Shown piece by piece: positions 24,401-34,367 of a stretch of 64,000 nt of DNA (position 1 is its first letter; every line of letters starts with the position of its first letter). Source of the DNA: Linepithema humile (lineage: Eukaryota > Arthropoda > Insecta > Hymenoptera > Formicidae); contig NC_090128.1 in NCBI RefSeq assembly GCF_040581485.1, positions 21,386,431 through 21,450,430 on the forward strand, written 5' to 3'. The position numbers were made by a program, and so were the translations under genes. The notes below the pieces were generated by a model. It did not search any database, was not told the DNA's origin, and saw only the letters and a program-made list of their open reading frames with translations.

Positions 24401-26165
24401 AAAGCACATTATACAAACAGTGATTTTACTATATTAGCAAAATAAAATCGCATTTGCATTATTCCAAAAATAACCAGTAGCAATCTCGCTTTCTCTTTCG
24501 TGTCACAAAAAATTATCATCTTTTTTTTATCATGAATGCACCCGATATCCTTTTCGAATATTACTCAAATGGCGTGACGTTACATAAAACATGAAATGTC
24601 GTTGCTGACGTCATAGCTCGCGCTCCAACACTTTCATGGCATGCGTGTGTTGCGTAAATAAATCGTGCGTAATAAAATGTGTGTATGCGCGTACACACAT
24701 TTTATGAAAGAGGGTAGTTTAGCATAAAAAGCATTGTATACTCCTGTCACTTCTATCGGACAACGAATACTTTTGACGTAGCCAGCAACCCCCTAAATGA
24801 TCTTCTTCAGTACCTTTAGTCATTTCTCTTTCTATCTATTTATATCTCCATGTCCTTTCCTGATCATCTTTTAAAAATAATTGCACGTTTTGTGGTATCT
24901 TGATCCACGCGTAAAAGCAACCCAAACATCACGTAAAAATTATGTTTATGGGTTTCGAATAGATGCAAGGGTCGCATAAGTTGTCGAAGGGAGCATAAAT
25001 GTGGCTTGTGTTATTCTAGATAGAGATCTCTCCCATTTTCTCGATTTCGGCCTACTATACTTATAAATCATAATGCCAGCTATTTACTCGTTATGCTTGT
25101 TTCGAGGTTTGAATTTAGGACTCGCAACTTGCGATGCTGCCAATTTATTGCGGTTTTTTTTAAAGACTAACACGTGTGCAATGTAAAAAAGTATTGAGAT
25201 TATAGTAGTTTAATCGGATCCTAGCTAAAAACGCAATTTAAAAATCAATTCCAAACAGACTAGGCGCCGAGAATCCGCGCTTTAAATAAAACCGATGATT
25301 TATGGCTCACAATAACTCGTGTGCACGGAGAATGGAATAAAACTCCACTTGCGCGCAGATATAATCAATGACGCTGCAGAAATAATAATACATCCTCGCA
25401 ACATTTGATTTCCGCGTCGCGTGAAATAGATACGTATATATGTAAATAGAGGGCATTGCCAAGCCTGATACAAGCAAAATTCGTTGAAATCTCGGTCCTA
25501 TGCTGCGAGTGCGAATTTATCGCACCGAAATTGACTCATTTAAAAATTCCATTCATTCGTTAGCGCAGCGCGAAATAAGCGAGTCGTTCATGTGTAAAGT
25601 TTAATAGTCTGGGCGGCGCGAATCAACCGCGGTAAAAAGAGAGCAAACTCCTATGTTATTACCGAGAGGAAATCACTCACCTGTCTTTTCCTTGATTTCG
25701 CAGAGAACCGAGAACAAGGCAGGTTTCATCCTGTGGCAATTCAAAGTGTGTTTCCTGCAAGCAAAAGGCAAACAGATATGCGCGAATTAAACATTGATAA
25801 TGAAAGTTACGTAAAAAGCGTGAGGTCTCGACGATTGATACAAAACAAAGAATTTAAAAAAAAAAAAAAATTTTTCAAAATCAAATTTGAATCGTATCGT
25901 GTATGTGAAGTAGAGTTTATTCTAACTTTATATTTAATAGTTCCTGATAGGCAAAGGGTTTTGGCCATTAAAACAAAAAAATGTCTCAATTTGTTTTGCA
26001 AAATTTCTATATATTTTGTCAGATTTCAAAAGCTTTAATTTTATATAAATACTATAAAGACAGAAAGAATTCTGTCATGTAAAAGCTAAATATCGCTTGA
26101 ATTATTCTATTAAAAATAAAGAATTCTTTGATTTCTCAAGTTGATAAGTTTTTATATGCCAGTTT

Positions 26166-26267
26166 CACACACACGCACACGCACACGCACACGCACACGC
26201 ACACGCACGCACACGCACACACACGCGCACACACACACACGCGCGACACACACACACACACACACAA
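26166..26267. repeat. (CA)n/(CGCA)n microsatellite
   Basis: A 102-bp alternating purine-pyrimidine tract mixing CACA and CGCA units. A 73-residue His/Thr-rich ORF across it is an artefact of the repeat. Confidence 0.9.
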
Positions 26268-27239
26268 ATTGGTACGCTGTTGCAAGTATTTTCTAATAAT
26301 GTTTGTTAATAGTCGTAAAATAGCTATGCATACAATTTTTCAGAAATAAGAAAAAATAAACATGCCACAAAAAATTCTGTTGTGTTGCTTTTTCATCTTA
26401 AGCATGTAAATTGCAAGTGGTGCTAAAAACGAAGAATTTTAATATTCATAATTCACTGTTCGCAGTTGCAACCGCAGCATATCGTAAGGAATACATAAGG
26501 AAAATCGGTCGAAAATGATGTCTAACCTCGCCAGCCGGCAAGAACATCACCCTCGATCCTCGGTTCGAGTCTATCTCCAAGTTCCTTCATTTCATACACA
26601 CATGCGACCGACGAAACGGCGATTACGAGAACATAACCTTGACTTCGGGGGTCGCATGATCGTTCTTGCAATCTTTCACTCCCGAACGCAAACTTCCATA
26701 TGCCGAAATACGGTAAACTTCGCTATGATTTCTACGAGTATATCGGGACTTTCACGGAAATTCTTATCGCGATCGCTTTCGCAATATGGTCACTGCGGGA
26801 TACCGTACACGTCCGCTACCATAAACTCATCAAAATACGAATATAGAATAGCGCGACTTAAACACCATGACATGATGGTTGGCTCTACAAAAAAAGAAAG
26901 AAAAAAAATAGCCAACCGAGAAGAACCGAAGGTCGATTGCGTCTGGGAAATTTTTGCGTATATTTTGACGAATTTGATCATCGCAATCTAGGATACTTTT
27001 TATCCAATAAACTTTTGCACAATCATGTCCACGACTTGCTTGTTTTCAAATATTTTGTAATCTTGAACATACATACTCATAAACATCATGCATTCTAATT
27101 AACATAACGCCAAAGTGCGGAAAATAATACACAACAATCGACAAACGCGTGAGTAAATCTGGTTATTACAACGATCGGGCCTGTAAACGATCAAATGATG
27201 ATCGATGGAAGCAATTGACCGCACTTAAGAATTTCCCAG

Positions 27240-27497
27240 AGCTCGCCTGAAATGCGAATTTTTATGAAACTTATATGGCATTTAATTGTTCACAATTTGA
27301 CCATATTTATTCGTACATTATTTTTTGTTCATTTTGCAGAAAAAAATGACACGTAAACAAAAAAATTGGATAAAACTTTTATATAACTTTTCTTTGTAAA
27401 GTAAACAAAAATGATGTATGGGCAAATATGATCAAATTGTGAACAATCAAATGTCGCAAATAATTTTACAAAAATTCGCATATTATCGTGCCAGCCT
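27240..27497. repeat. Foldback MITE, about 258 bp
   Basis: The left arm (from 27241) contains GCGAATTTTTATGAAAC, GCATTTAATTGTTCACAATT and TGACCATATTT. The right arm (ending 27497) carries the reverse complements with scattered mismatches. There is no ORF. It shares its tips with the 98-bp foldback at 1053-1150. Confidence 0.65.
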
Positions 27498-29514
27498 CAC
27501 AGACTTAAATTTTCCATATATTTCGATTTTCGACTAATCTTAAATATGTACGAACAAAAAACAAATTCTAATGTGATAGAATTTTGCAGAAAAATAATAA
27601 AAAGAATCAATCAATCAATCAATCAATCAAAAAAGATTATCCTGCAAATTGTTTACTAAGTTTCAGCGAATAGAAAACTGCGCTCGGAAGTGAGAAAACG
27701 CGAAAACAAAGCTGTGACGAATTTACACTGAAAATACAATTTGATATGTTTTCGCTGTCGTCATATTAATCGCAAATGTGTGTAAAATGTGAAGAAACAT
27801 GGACATTAACTCCGACAAAAAGTTGTATTATATATTACGCTACAGTCCGGTTGCAGCTACAAGCAGTGAATTCTAAATATTAAAACTCGTGTTCTTTTCA
27901 ACTGCACTTTTTAATATTTTTTATGCTTAAGATAGAAAACTTATATGACAGAGTTTTTTAGCGCCATCGGTATGTTTATTTCTTGTTCATTTTAAAATTT
28001 TTGTGCGTAATGATTTTGCGTATATTAACAACTATTATTATATTATAAACTTATAGTATATCAACCAAAGTGTACAAAGTTGACATATTATAAATTTATA
28101 AACAATTGACTTACTTTTTGAATTACTTTTAAACTTATTTATATATATTCAGTATTTAAAAGACAATATTCTTTCTAGAACTCGTGCAGAGAATTCTGAA
28201 GTCTAAAGTTAAACAAAATATAATAAGGAAATTCTCGCAAAACAAATTCAGATCCAGCGGGACACAATTTTCTTTTTGCTTTGACTAAAATTATTTGTTT
28301 GTTATCTAGTCAAAATTCTTAATAATATGAAATAATACTAGCTTCACTCATATAATCATATCTGATTGTACTTATTGCCATTAATTAAGATTAATACTCA
28401 ATAAGAACATTAATTTAATTCAGAATCGTTTCAGCGTCATATTTAAATGGTTAACATATTTAACGTATATCACGAAGTTACAAGGGTTCTCTCCCATTCT
28501 GCATAAAATATATATTCATGGAAAACATGTTAGGTACTTAATATAAGTCAAGGCATGCACGGTAATCATATAAATATGTACAAACGATATAGTGAAGTAC
28601 AAGAATATTCGCGTTCTGTGAGCATCATGTTCGTATTTTGTGACGAGAGTATGCCTTCAATATTTATTTATTTGCTAACACCGATCTCTTCACAAATCGA
28701 TAGATCGTATCTGAATAAATATCTCACAAGATGCATGTTCAGCTGTCAAATTATCATTGAAAAAGATAAGAAAAATGTTTACTCAGATAGATACTGTGAG
28801 ATAAATTAGATTGATTTATACGCCTAATTTGAGTACACACGAGTGGTGTAATTATAAATTATTATCATTCATCGTTTATATATAATTAATCGCAAGAATT
28901 GTGCCCCACATTTATTAATTTGACTATATAAGATAAGAAAGAAAACAGATATTGGAAGTGATTTCTTGTATGATGTTGCAAATAGTAATGAGAAAAGATA
29001 CGCGCAGATATTTTGTAATCGCGTTTCCATGTAACTGTAATTATCTCAATCGATCGTAATCTCAAATTTAAAATAAAGCTGCAAACCATATTTTACATAC
29101 AAATATCATCTTGGTTTCATGGCAATTTTATTTACACGATACTTTCCAGTAATGAATTGACCTCTTAAATCGAAAGTACCTATGAAACCTTTAATTTGAC
29201 TATTAACGAGCTGTGAACATAATTTCCACTCTAACATATCATTTACTGATGTTTCTCGAATGTCCCAATGCAGAAATAATCACGTAGCAATTAAATATCA
29301 TACTATTAATACAATTATAAAATAAATAGCGCAAGTAATATTAACAAACGTATAAAGAATATAAAAGGAAAAAGAATAAAAACAGAAGCTATTTAAAGGG
29401 ATATACTTTGAGAAAACAACATAAAAGTAAGTAACGAGACAAGATTAAAAGATAGCATCCCGTGAACAAATGCATTAAAAAATGGCGAAACGCACGAAAA
29501 TGATCGGGACCTAC
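27498..29514. other. AT-rich non-coding DNA downstream of the extradenticle exon
   Basis: Likely the 5' part of the extradenticle intron. It includes (AATC)n at 27605-27630. The ORF at 28555-28809 has no recognisable motif. Confidence 0.5.
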
Positions 29515-29747
29515 CTCGCTTGCGCTTCATCCAAACTCTGATCCGTGATGTTCATGATTTGCTGCAGGATTTCACCGATGTCCTGTTTTCTAGCTTCCAC
29601 CGCTTGATCGGGGCCCTGGGCTGCGGTACCGTCGACCGGACCCATGCTGCCGTAGCCGGCAGTGTTCTGGGCCGCTTGGCCCTGGTTTCCACCCATCAAA
29701 CCCACACCTGATCCTCCGTGTTGCAGCATTCTGCCAGTCTCATCCAT
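29515..29747 (-). CDS. exd: extradenticle/PBX homologue, first coding exon
   Basis: Minus strand. ATG at 29747-29745; an extension by one codon upstream would start on TTG, so it is rejected. It encodes 77 residues plus two bases and ends at a strong donor AGCGAG|GTAGGTC. The N-terminus is Gly/Gln/Met-rich. It is followed by VEARKQDIGEILQQIM and NITDQSLDEAQAR, the start of the PBC-A domain, near-identical to Exd and vertebrate PBX. In that family the next residues are KHxLNCHRMKP, and the TALE homeodomain lies near the C-terminus. Neither was found in the window, so the remaining exons lie left of base 1 or were missed. The product is a nuclear homeodomain cofactor that partners Hox proteins and Homothorax/MEIS. 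Confidence 0.92.
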
Positions 29748-31290
29748 CAACCGGACTTGCCGTTCCGCTATGAGTGGTGATCAGCCGGCCACCGTGCTTG
29801 CGTATTGTATCTTCGTGTATATATGTGTGAGAGTATATATAGCGTATCGTTGTGTGTTTACTTCTATTCGCTCGGAAGCGACGCCCAAAAATAATCGACA
29901 GAATGCACTATGCACGCACCTACGCGTTACTCGTATACCAGGTGTCGCGGAAGAACACGCAACAAATTTGAACAAATCCCCCGCGCTCTTCACGATCAGC
30001 TTTTATCTCCGTATGTCGTCGAATAATGCCGTTGGCCGGGGTACTATGATGCACGTGCTCTCTTTCTCTCTCTTTCCTCTAGCCTGCGTTTCAGCAATCG
30101 TCACTATCGTATAGAAGGCGCGTGTTGCACACTTGCAAAAATATATTCTCTATCTCCCACCGTTTTTCCTTCTCTTTTCCTCGACTGTTTCCGTCGTATC
30201 GAATATCTCGTGACTTTACGTACTGCTGCTTCGCGCAGCGAATTCCGAAACGCGCGGCGCGAATATTTTGGAGGTTATGCTGCCGTTGTGGTCTTTGTTC
30301 TGCGTATCGTTCGACAACTGTAACTCCGTTCGTTTCTTTTTCTCTCTGTCTCTCTTGTATGTCTTACTCACTCTTGCGCCGTACGCTTACCTTCTACTCC
30401 GATCTTCTATCTTTGTCCGTTCTTTCCACTACTCTGTTTCGTGATGCACTCGCGCTTTTCGAATATCGGTTTCTAAAATCTGGTATACACAATATAGGGC
30501 AAGTTGAAAATGGTGCCTTCGGCGGCTTTAAACTTTGACGGATTGTCGGATTTTACGTATACACGATTGTGTCGAGACGGTCGGCGTCGCGCCCGGCCCG
30601 CACTCCTCCCCTCGTTACGACGTTTCCACTATATGTGTGAGTGTGTCTATATATATATATATAATATATATATTTCTCTCTTCTCTTCCTCACCCTTTTT
30701 CGTTGGTATGCTTCTATTCGTTATGGCTGAGGAACATTGGCGTCGTTCAAGCCATCCGTGCCACAGATATAGCACATAGAGCTTTTTGCCTTACAACGCA
30801 ACGACGACGACGCGCGCGGACCGACCGTTTCCGTCACTCTTCTCACTACTCTCGGTCGCTCGAGCGACTGCTACCAACTGCTACGTTGTCGCGTCTCGTG
30901 AGTGTAGGTGTATGTGTGCGTTCGTGTGCCTCCAAATAATGTTGCATGCGTGCGCCGATCGGCGGCCATAGCAGCCACCGCGACCAATCAAAATGTTCCA
31001 TGCATTTACCTTTCGCACCGGTCGCCGCGTCTTTCCTTTTCCCTCGCACGTTAATCCGTCGTCCGCATGCGCATTCGCCTTATTTACGACGGGGTGACCT
31101 CGGCAACCCGACACTGCGGTCTCATAACCTTCTCTGCATTTGCGGCTAGCGTTTCGTCGAGGACAACGACCATTACCTCTCGAAGATGTCCAAGAAACGC
31201 GTTGTTCTTGATGTAGATAAAGCTCGGCCTTGAGACAATCGTGCACAATGCTTCGTAGCGAATTTTGCACGGGCATAAACTTCATCTATT
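29748..31290 (-). promoter_or_regulatory. GC-rich 5' region (5' UTR and promoter area) of extradenticle
   Basis: A CpG-richer block directly upstream of the extradenticle start codon, with pyrimidine-rich tracts (30070-30440) and a TA repeat at about 30650-30672. Many overlapping ORFs on both strands are typical of GC-rich UTR or promoter DNA and none looks like protein. No precise transcription start can be assigned by eye. Confidence 0.5.
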
Positions 31291-31326
31291 GCTCTCTGTT
31301 GTGATTGTCTTTCTTTACTATATAAT

Positions 31327-31469
31327 GGGCTTGTTCGTTTTAGCTGCACTGGGGCAGCTCTGGGTCTGCTCTAAACAAGATAATACAGGACAAACTATTT
31401 ATCTGTCCTGTATTATCCTGTGTAGAGCAGACCCAGAGCAGCCCCAGTGTAGCTAAAACGAACAAGCCC
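31327..31469 (+). mobile_element. 143-bp hairpin MITE, copy 1
   Basis: Starts GGGCTTGTTCGTTTTAGCTG and ends with its near-perfect reverse complement AGCTAAAACGAACAAGCCC. The whole element is one hairpin with about five mismatches in the stem. It is flanked by AAT (31324-31326 and 31470-31472), a 3-bp target duplication. There is no coding capacity. GGG...CCC tips with 3-bp duplications recall PIF/Harbinger MITEs, though those prefer TWA targets. Confidence 0.85.
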
Positions 31470-31694
31470 AATGTTTCTGTGATAAAGAGATGGCTCCTGA
31501 TCGACAAACAACAGTAGTCAACGTAAATCGAACTTTTAGCGTACGTGCATACTTTCAAGGCCGGCTCTTGAACTCACGGAAGCAACAATAATAGCTGCAT
31601 TGGATTACCTGTACTAGAATCCTATAAAATATGAAAATTCCAATAAATTTATAAAAATGCCATTGCATTCTGTATTATTTGAGTCACATTTATT

Positions 31695-31837
31695 GGGCTT
31701 GTTCGTTTTAGCTGCACTGGGGCAGCTCTGGGTCTGCTCTAAACAAGATAATACAGGACAAACTATTTATCTGTCCTGTATTATCCTGTGTAGAGCAGAA
31801 CCAGAGCAGCCCCAGTGTAGCTAAAACAAACAAGCCC
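31695..31837 (+). mobile_element. 143-bp hairpin MITE, copy 2
   Basis: Same sequence and orientation as the copy at 31327, with a few substitutions (for example AACAAACAAGCCC at the right arm). It is flanked by ATT at 31692-31694 and 31838-31840, an independent 3-bp target duplication. It is therefore a separate insertion, not a tandem duplication. Confidence 0.85.
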
Positions 31838-31941
31838 ATTGTGAAAGTAGTTATTCTATTTCACTTTAACAAACTTGAACATTACAATATTTAAATTTAT
31901 CGAGCTTGATTGTAGTATTTATGTATATATGTACAAGTTAA

Positions 31942-32199
31942 CCCTTAATCCCGACTCATGGGTCGTTTTCGACCCAAGCGAAATTTCAAAGTGCTGTAAG
32001 GTACCTCCATTTCTTAATAACAAACTATATAAAAAAATAATTTTTATCGAAATATTATAATTGGGACTTCAAATTGAAGGTTGAAAGAAGCTCCATAAAT
32101 TTTTTCAGATTTTTTAAAGCGTTTTTACTGATCCAAATAACGCAAAGCGACCCATGAGTTGGGATTAAAGGTGCCGAAAAGAACCGTCGGGATTAAGGG
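31942..32199. mobile_element. piggyBac-like MITE, 258 bp
   Basis: Both sides are bounded by TTAA (31938-31941 and 32200-32203). The termini are CCCTTAATCCCGAC and its exact reverse complement GTCGGGATTAAGGG. An internal inverted pair, CATGGGTCG near the left and CGACCCATGAGTTGGGATTA near the right, adds subterminal symmetry. TTAA target plus CCC tips is the piggyBac signature. There is no transposase ORF, so it is non-autonomous. Confidence 0.85.
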
Positions 32200-32434
32200 T
32201 TAAGAATGTTAAAACTTATTTCTTAAAACAAATAAGCAAGGAATGTTGATGTTCTACAAATTATTTTTAATATCGATTCTCACTTTTGTTTATTATGTAT
32301 TATATTTTTGTATATATATACCTGTGATAGTGGTTGCGTTCCATAAAGCGCATATGTGCGCATGTATCCATAGTATACGTAAACGTTTACTATAGATATA
32401 TGCGCGCATATGTGCTTTACGGAACGCAGCCAGT

Positions 32435-32577
32435 GGGCTTGTTCGTTTTAGCTACACTGGGGCTGCTCTGGGTCTGCTCTACACAGGATAATACAGGACA
32501 GATAAATAGTTTGTCCTGTATTATCTTGTTTAGAGCAGACCCAGAGCTGCCCCAGTGCAGCTAAAACGAACAAGCCC
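32435..32577 (-). mobile_element. 143-bp hairpin MITE, copy 3 (inverted)
   Basis: Judged by its central asymmetric bases, this copy is the reverse complement of the copies at 31327 and 31695. It is flanked by AGT at 32432-32434 and 32578-32580. It sits beside a separate imperfect palindrome (about 32332-32430, around GCATATGTGCGCATG). Confidence 0.85.
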
Positions 32578-32679
32578 AGTATCTTCTATCTTTCACTCGA
32601 CATGAGCTATAAATTGTCAGTAGTGGCAGCAACTGGCAGTGAATATTGAAACGCAATTCTAATTGGTTTACCTTTTCTT

Positions 32680-32835
32680 ATGCCAGATTCACATTTCATT
32701 CAACGTATGATATCTGATATTTAATAAAAAAATTTGTTTTCTAGGATTTAGTTAAATAAAATTTACAGAAAACACATTTTTCTATTAAATATTGAATGTC
32801 GCATGTCGTGTGATAGATATAGTGTGAATTTTGTA
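32680..32835. repeat. Degenerate foldback element
   Basis: Left arm ATTCACATTTCATTCAACG, then GATATTTAATAAAAAAATTTGTTTTCT; the right arm is its diverged reverse complement (AGAAAACACATTTTTCTATT ... GTGTGAAT). A related start word, GATTCACACTGGGTCCGAT, occurs at 33111-33130, perhaps a further fragment. It looks like an old MITE. Confidence 0.5.
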
Positions 32836-33405
32836 TAACATTTTCTTTGTCGTACAAGTTTTTCGGACATACTAATTAACCATTATAACAAATATTTTCC
32901 AGACTCCTGAAATCTTTTATCTAATACATTCGAAAAACTTTACATATCTTGTAGACAAAACAATTACAACACATTTTATGTAATGAGTTTTGGAATATAA
33001 CGAATTGCAAGTTTCTAGCTCATTCGCCCAATTTTGGTGCGTTCCAAAACTAGTCAAAATATTGCAATGCTTTTGTCCTATGAATATTAAGCCAGTATCA
33101 GACTTATGCTGGATTCACACTGGGTCCGATTTCCGACGTACAACGTCCGATATCCAATATATATTAACCTAATCTTGGCTTGGCGCTTGCGTAATAAATA
33201 ATATTCATATATTATAAATTCCGCGCTCGTTTAGTTACACGAATTACCCGTAGCCGTCATCTTGGTCGTCTAGTTTTTTCCCCTTGCCCTTCTGGCTTCA
33301 GCCCCGCTGGCTGACGCTCTGTCCATATATTCCTACGTCCATGGTCTTACCAGAAATAATCAAGAATAGCACGTTTTAATTAGTAGTTACTGGCAGCAAT
33401 TACTA

Positions 33406-33548
33406 ATTGAAGATCCGAGCAACGAGCCACTGAACGCACACACAGTCGAGAATCGTGTACATAGCTGCGCAGAGTGCTTTGCGCAACACATGTACGCGAT
33501 TCTCGATCAGTGTTGCGATATGGGACCGGTTGTATGCGCATGTGCGGC
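33406..33548 (+). repeat. Inverted duplication, left copy
   Basis: ATTGAAGATCCGAGCAACGA ... GTTGCGATATGGGACCGGTT, then GTATGCGCATGTGCGGC. It matches the reverse complement of 33815-33902. This copy carries about 55 extra bases, themselves a palindrome around GCGCAGAGTGCTTTGCGC with arms TCGAGAATCGTGTACAT and ATGTACGCGATTCTCGA. Confidence 0.7.
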
Positions 33549-33814
33549 AATACGGCGTCAGTACAGTGTCTCATACAAGTTAAACAAGGCACCATTACCC
33601 CGCTACATTAAATATATTTCTAAATTTTTTGAAATTGATTGCAATTTTCTACTTCTTGGTTTTTTAGCTGCTGGCTTCGTAGATTCCATGCTTGTAAATA
33701 AATAAATCTTACCTTATTTGTAGTCACCTAACCTTCTCATGTCAAAACGTCCCGCCATACGGTCAACACACAACATATAACGGCACTGGATCTCCATCAC
33801 CACACATGCGCAGA

Positions 33815-33902
33815 GCCGCACATGCGCATACAACCGGTCCCATATCGCAACACTGTTCTCGATTGCGTGTGCATCCGTTTGCTCCTTGCTCGGGTCTTCA
33901 AT
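33815..33902 (-). repeat. Inverted duplication, right copy
   Basis: Reverse complement of most of 33406-33548, without the inserted 55-bp palindrome. An 81-residue minus-strand ORF (33714-33959) crosses it but has no recognised domain. The pair may be the arms of a larger foldback, with about 266 bp between them. Confidence 0.65.
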
Positions 33903-34367
33903 CTGGCAGCAACTTGTTGGTAGTTGCCATCCTTCGCGATTAATGCGGCTTTTGAGCATTGTTGAATGGTTCTTAATTTTAAAGACGTATTAACCTTAAA
34001 TGTGTACTAGTCTACACAGAATAGATAACGTATGTAACGTAAGCAACATTCTATGTTATTGTATAACGTGTTCACAATTATAAAAAATCAAGTGAAATTG
34101 TAGTAGTATTTGCTAATATTAACTAGAAAACTATAAAAAAAAATAAAAATTATCGATAGGTGAGTAAAATTTATTGTTGTACAAATAAAAAATGAGTTAT
34201 ATTATTAAAGTAAGATAACAAAAATGTGTTTATATTAATTTTATCAAAATGTTTAGATGAAACCACCATATACATTATAGTATAGCACATTAGAAGACTT
34301 GAAAGTCTAATTGTAACATTATTGGGAAATTAGACAAAGTTTAATTGACCATTACTTCTGGAATATA

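Larger units (their letters stand above)
15559..27239. other. Long gene-poor region, probably extradenticle intron
   Basis: No supported genes. Low-complexity tracts: A-run 16217-16239, T-run about 17016-17030, (AG)n 21389-21427 inside a purine-rich stretch to about 21600, and (CA/CGCA)n 26166-26267. GC-richer islands near 15890-16115, 17160-17500, 18000-18450, 19430-19700 and 22600-22760 give overlapping ORFs on several frames with no domain. It lies downstream of the minus-strand extradenticle first coding exon, so part or all is likely intronic. Confidence 0.5.

Noticed and set aside
26128..26349. His/Thr-rich 73-residue ORF
   Set aside because: It is a translation of the CA/CGCA microsatellite.
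26515..26991. 158-codon ATG-initiated ORF
   Set aside because: No recognisable domain, odd composition, and no splice or polyadenylation support. It is kept out for lack of evidence, not disproved.
30122..30971. Several 60-138 residue overlapping ORFs on both strands
   Set aside because: They lie in the GC-rich extradenticle 5' region, overlap in several frames, and have no domain or splice support.
31265..32564. Three related 63-76 residue ORFs containing RADPE(L/Q)PQCS
   Set aside because: They are translations of the 143-bp hairpin MITE, repeated because the element is repeated.
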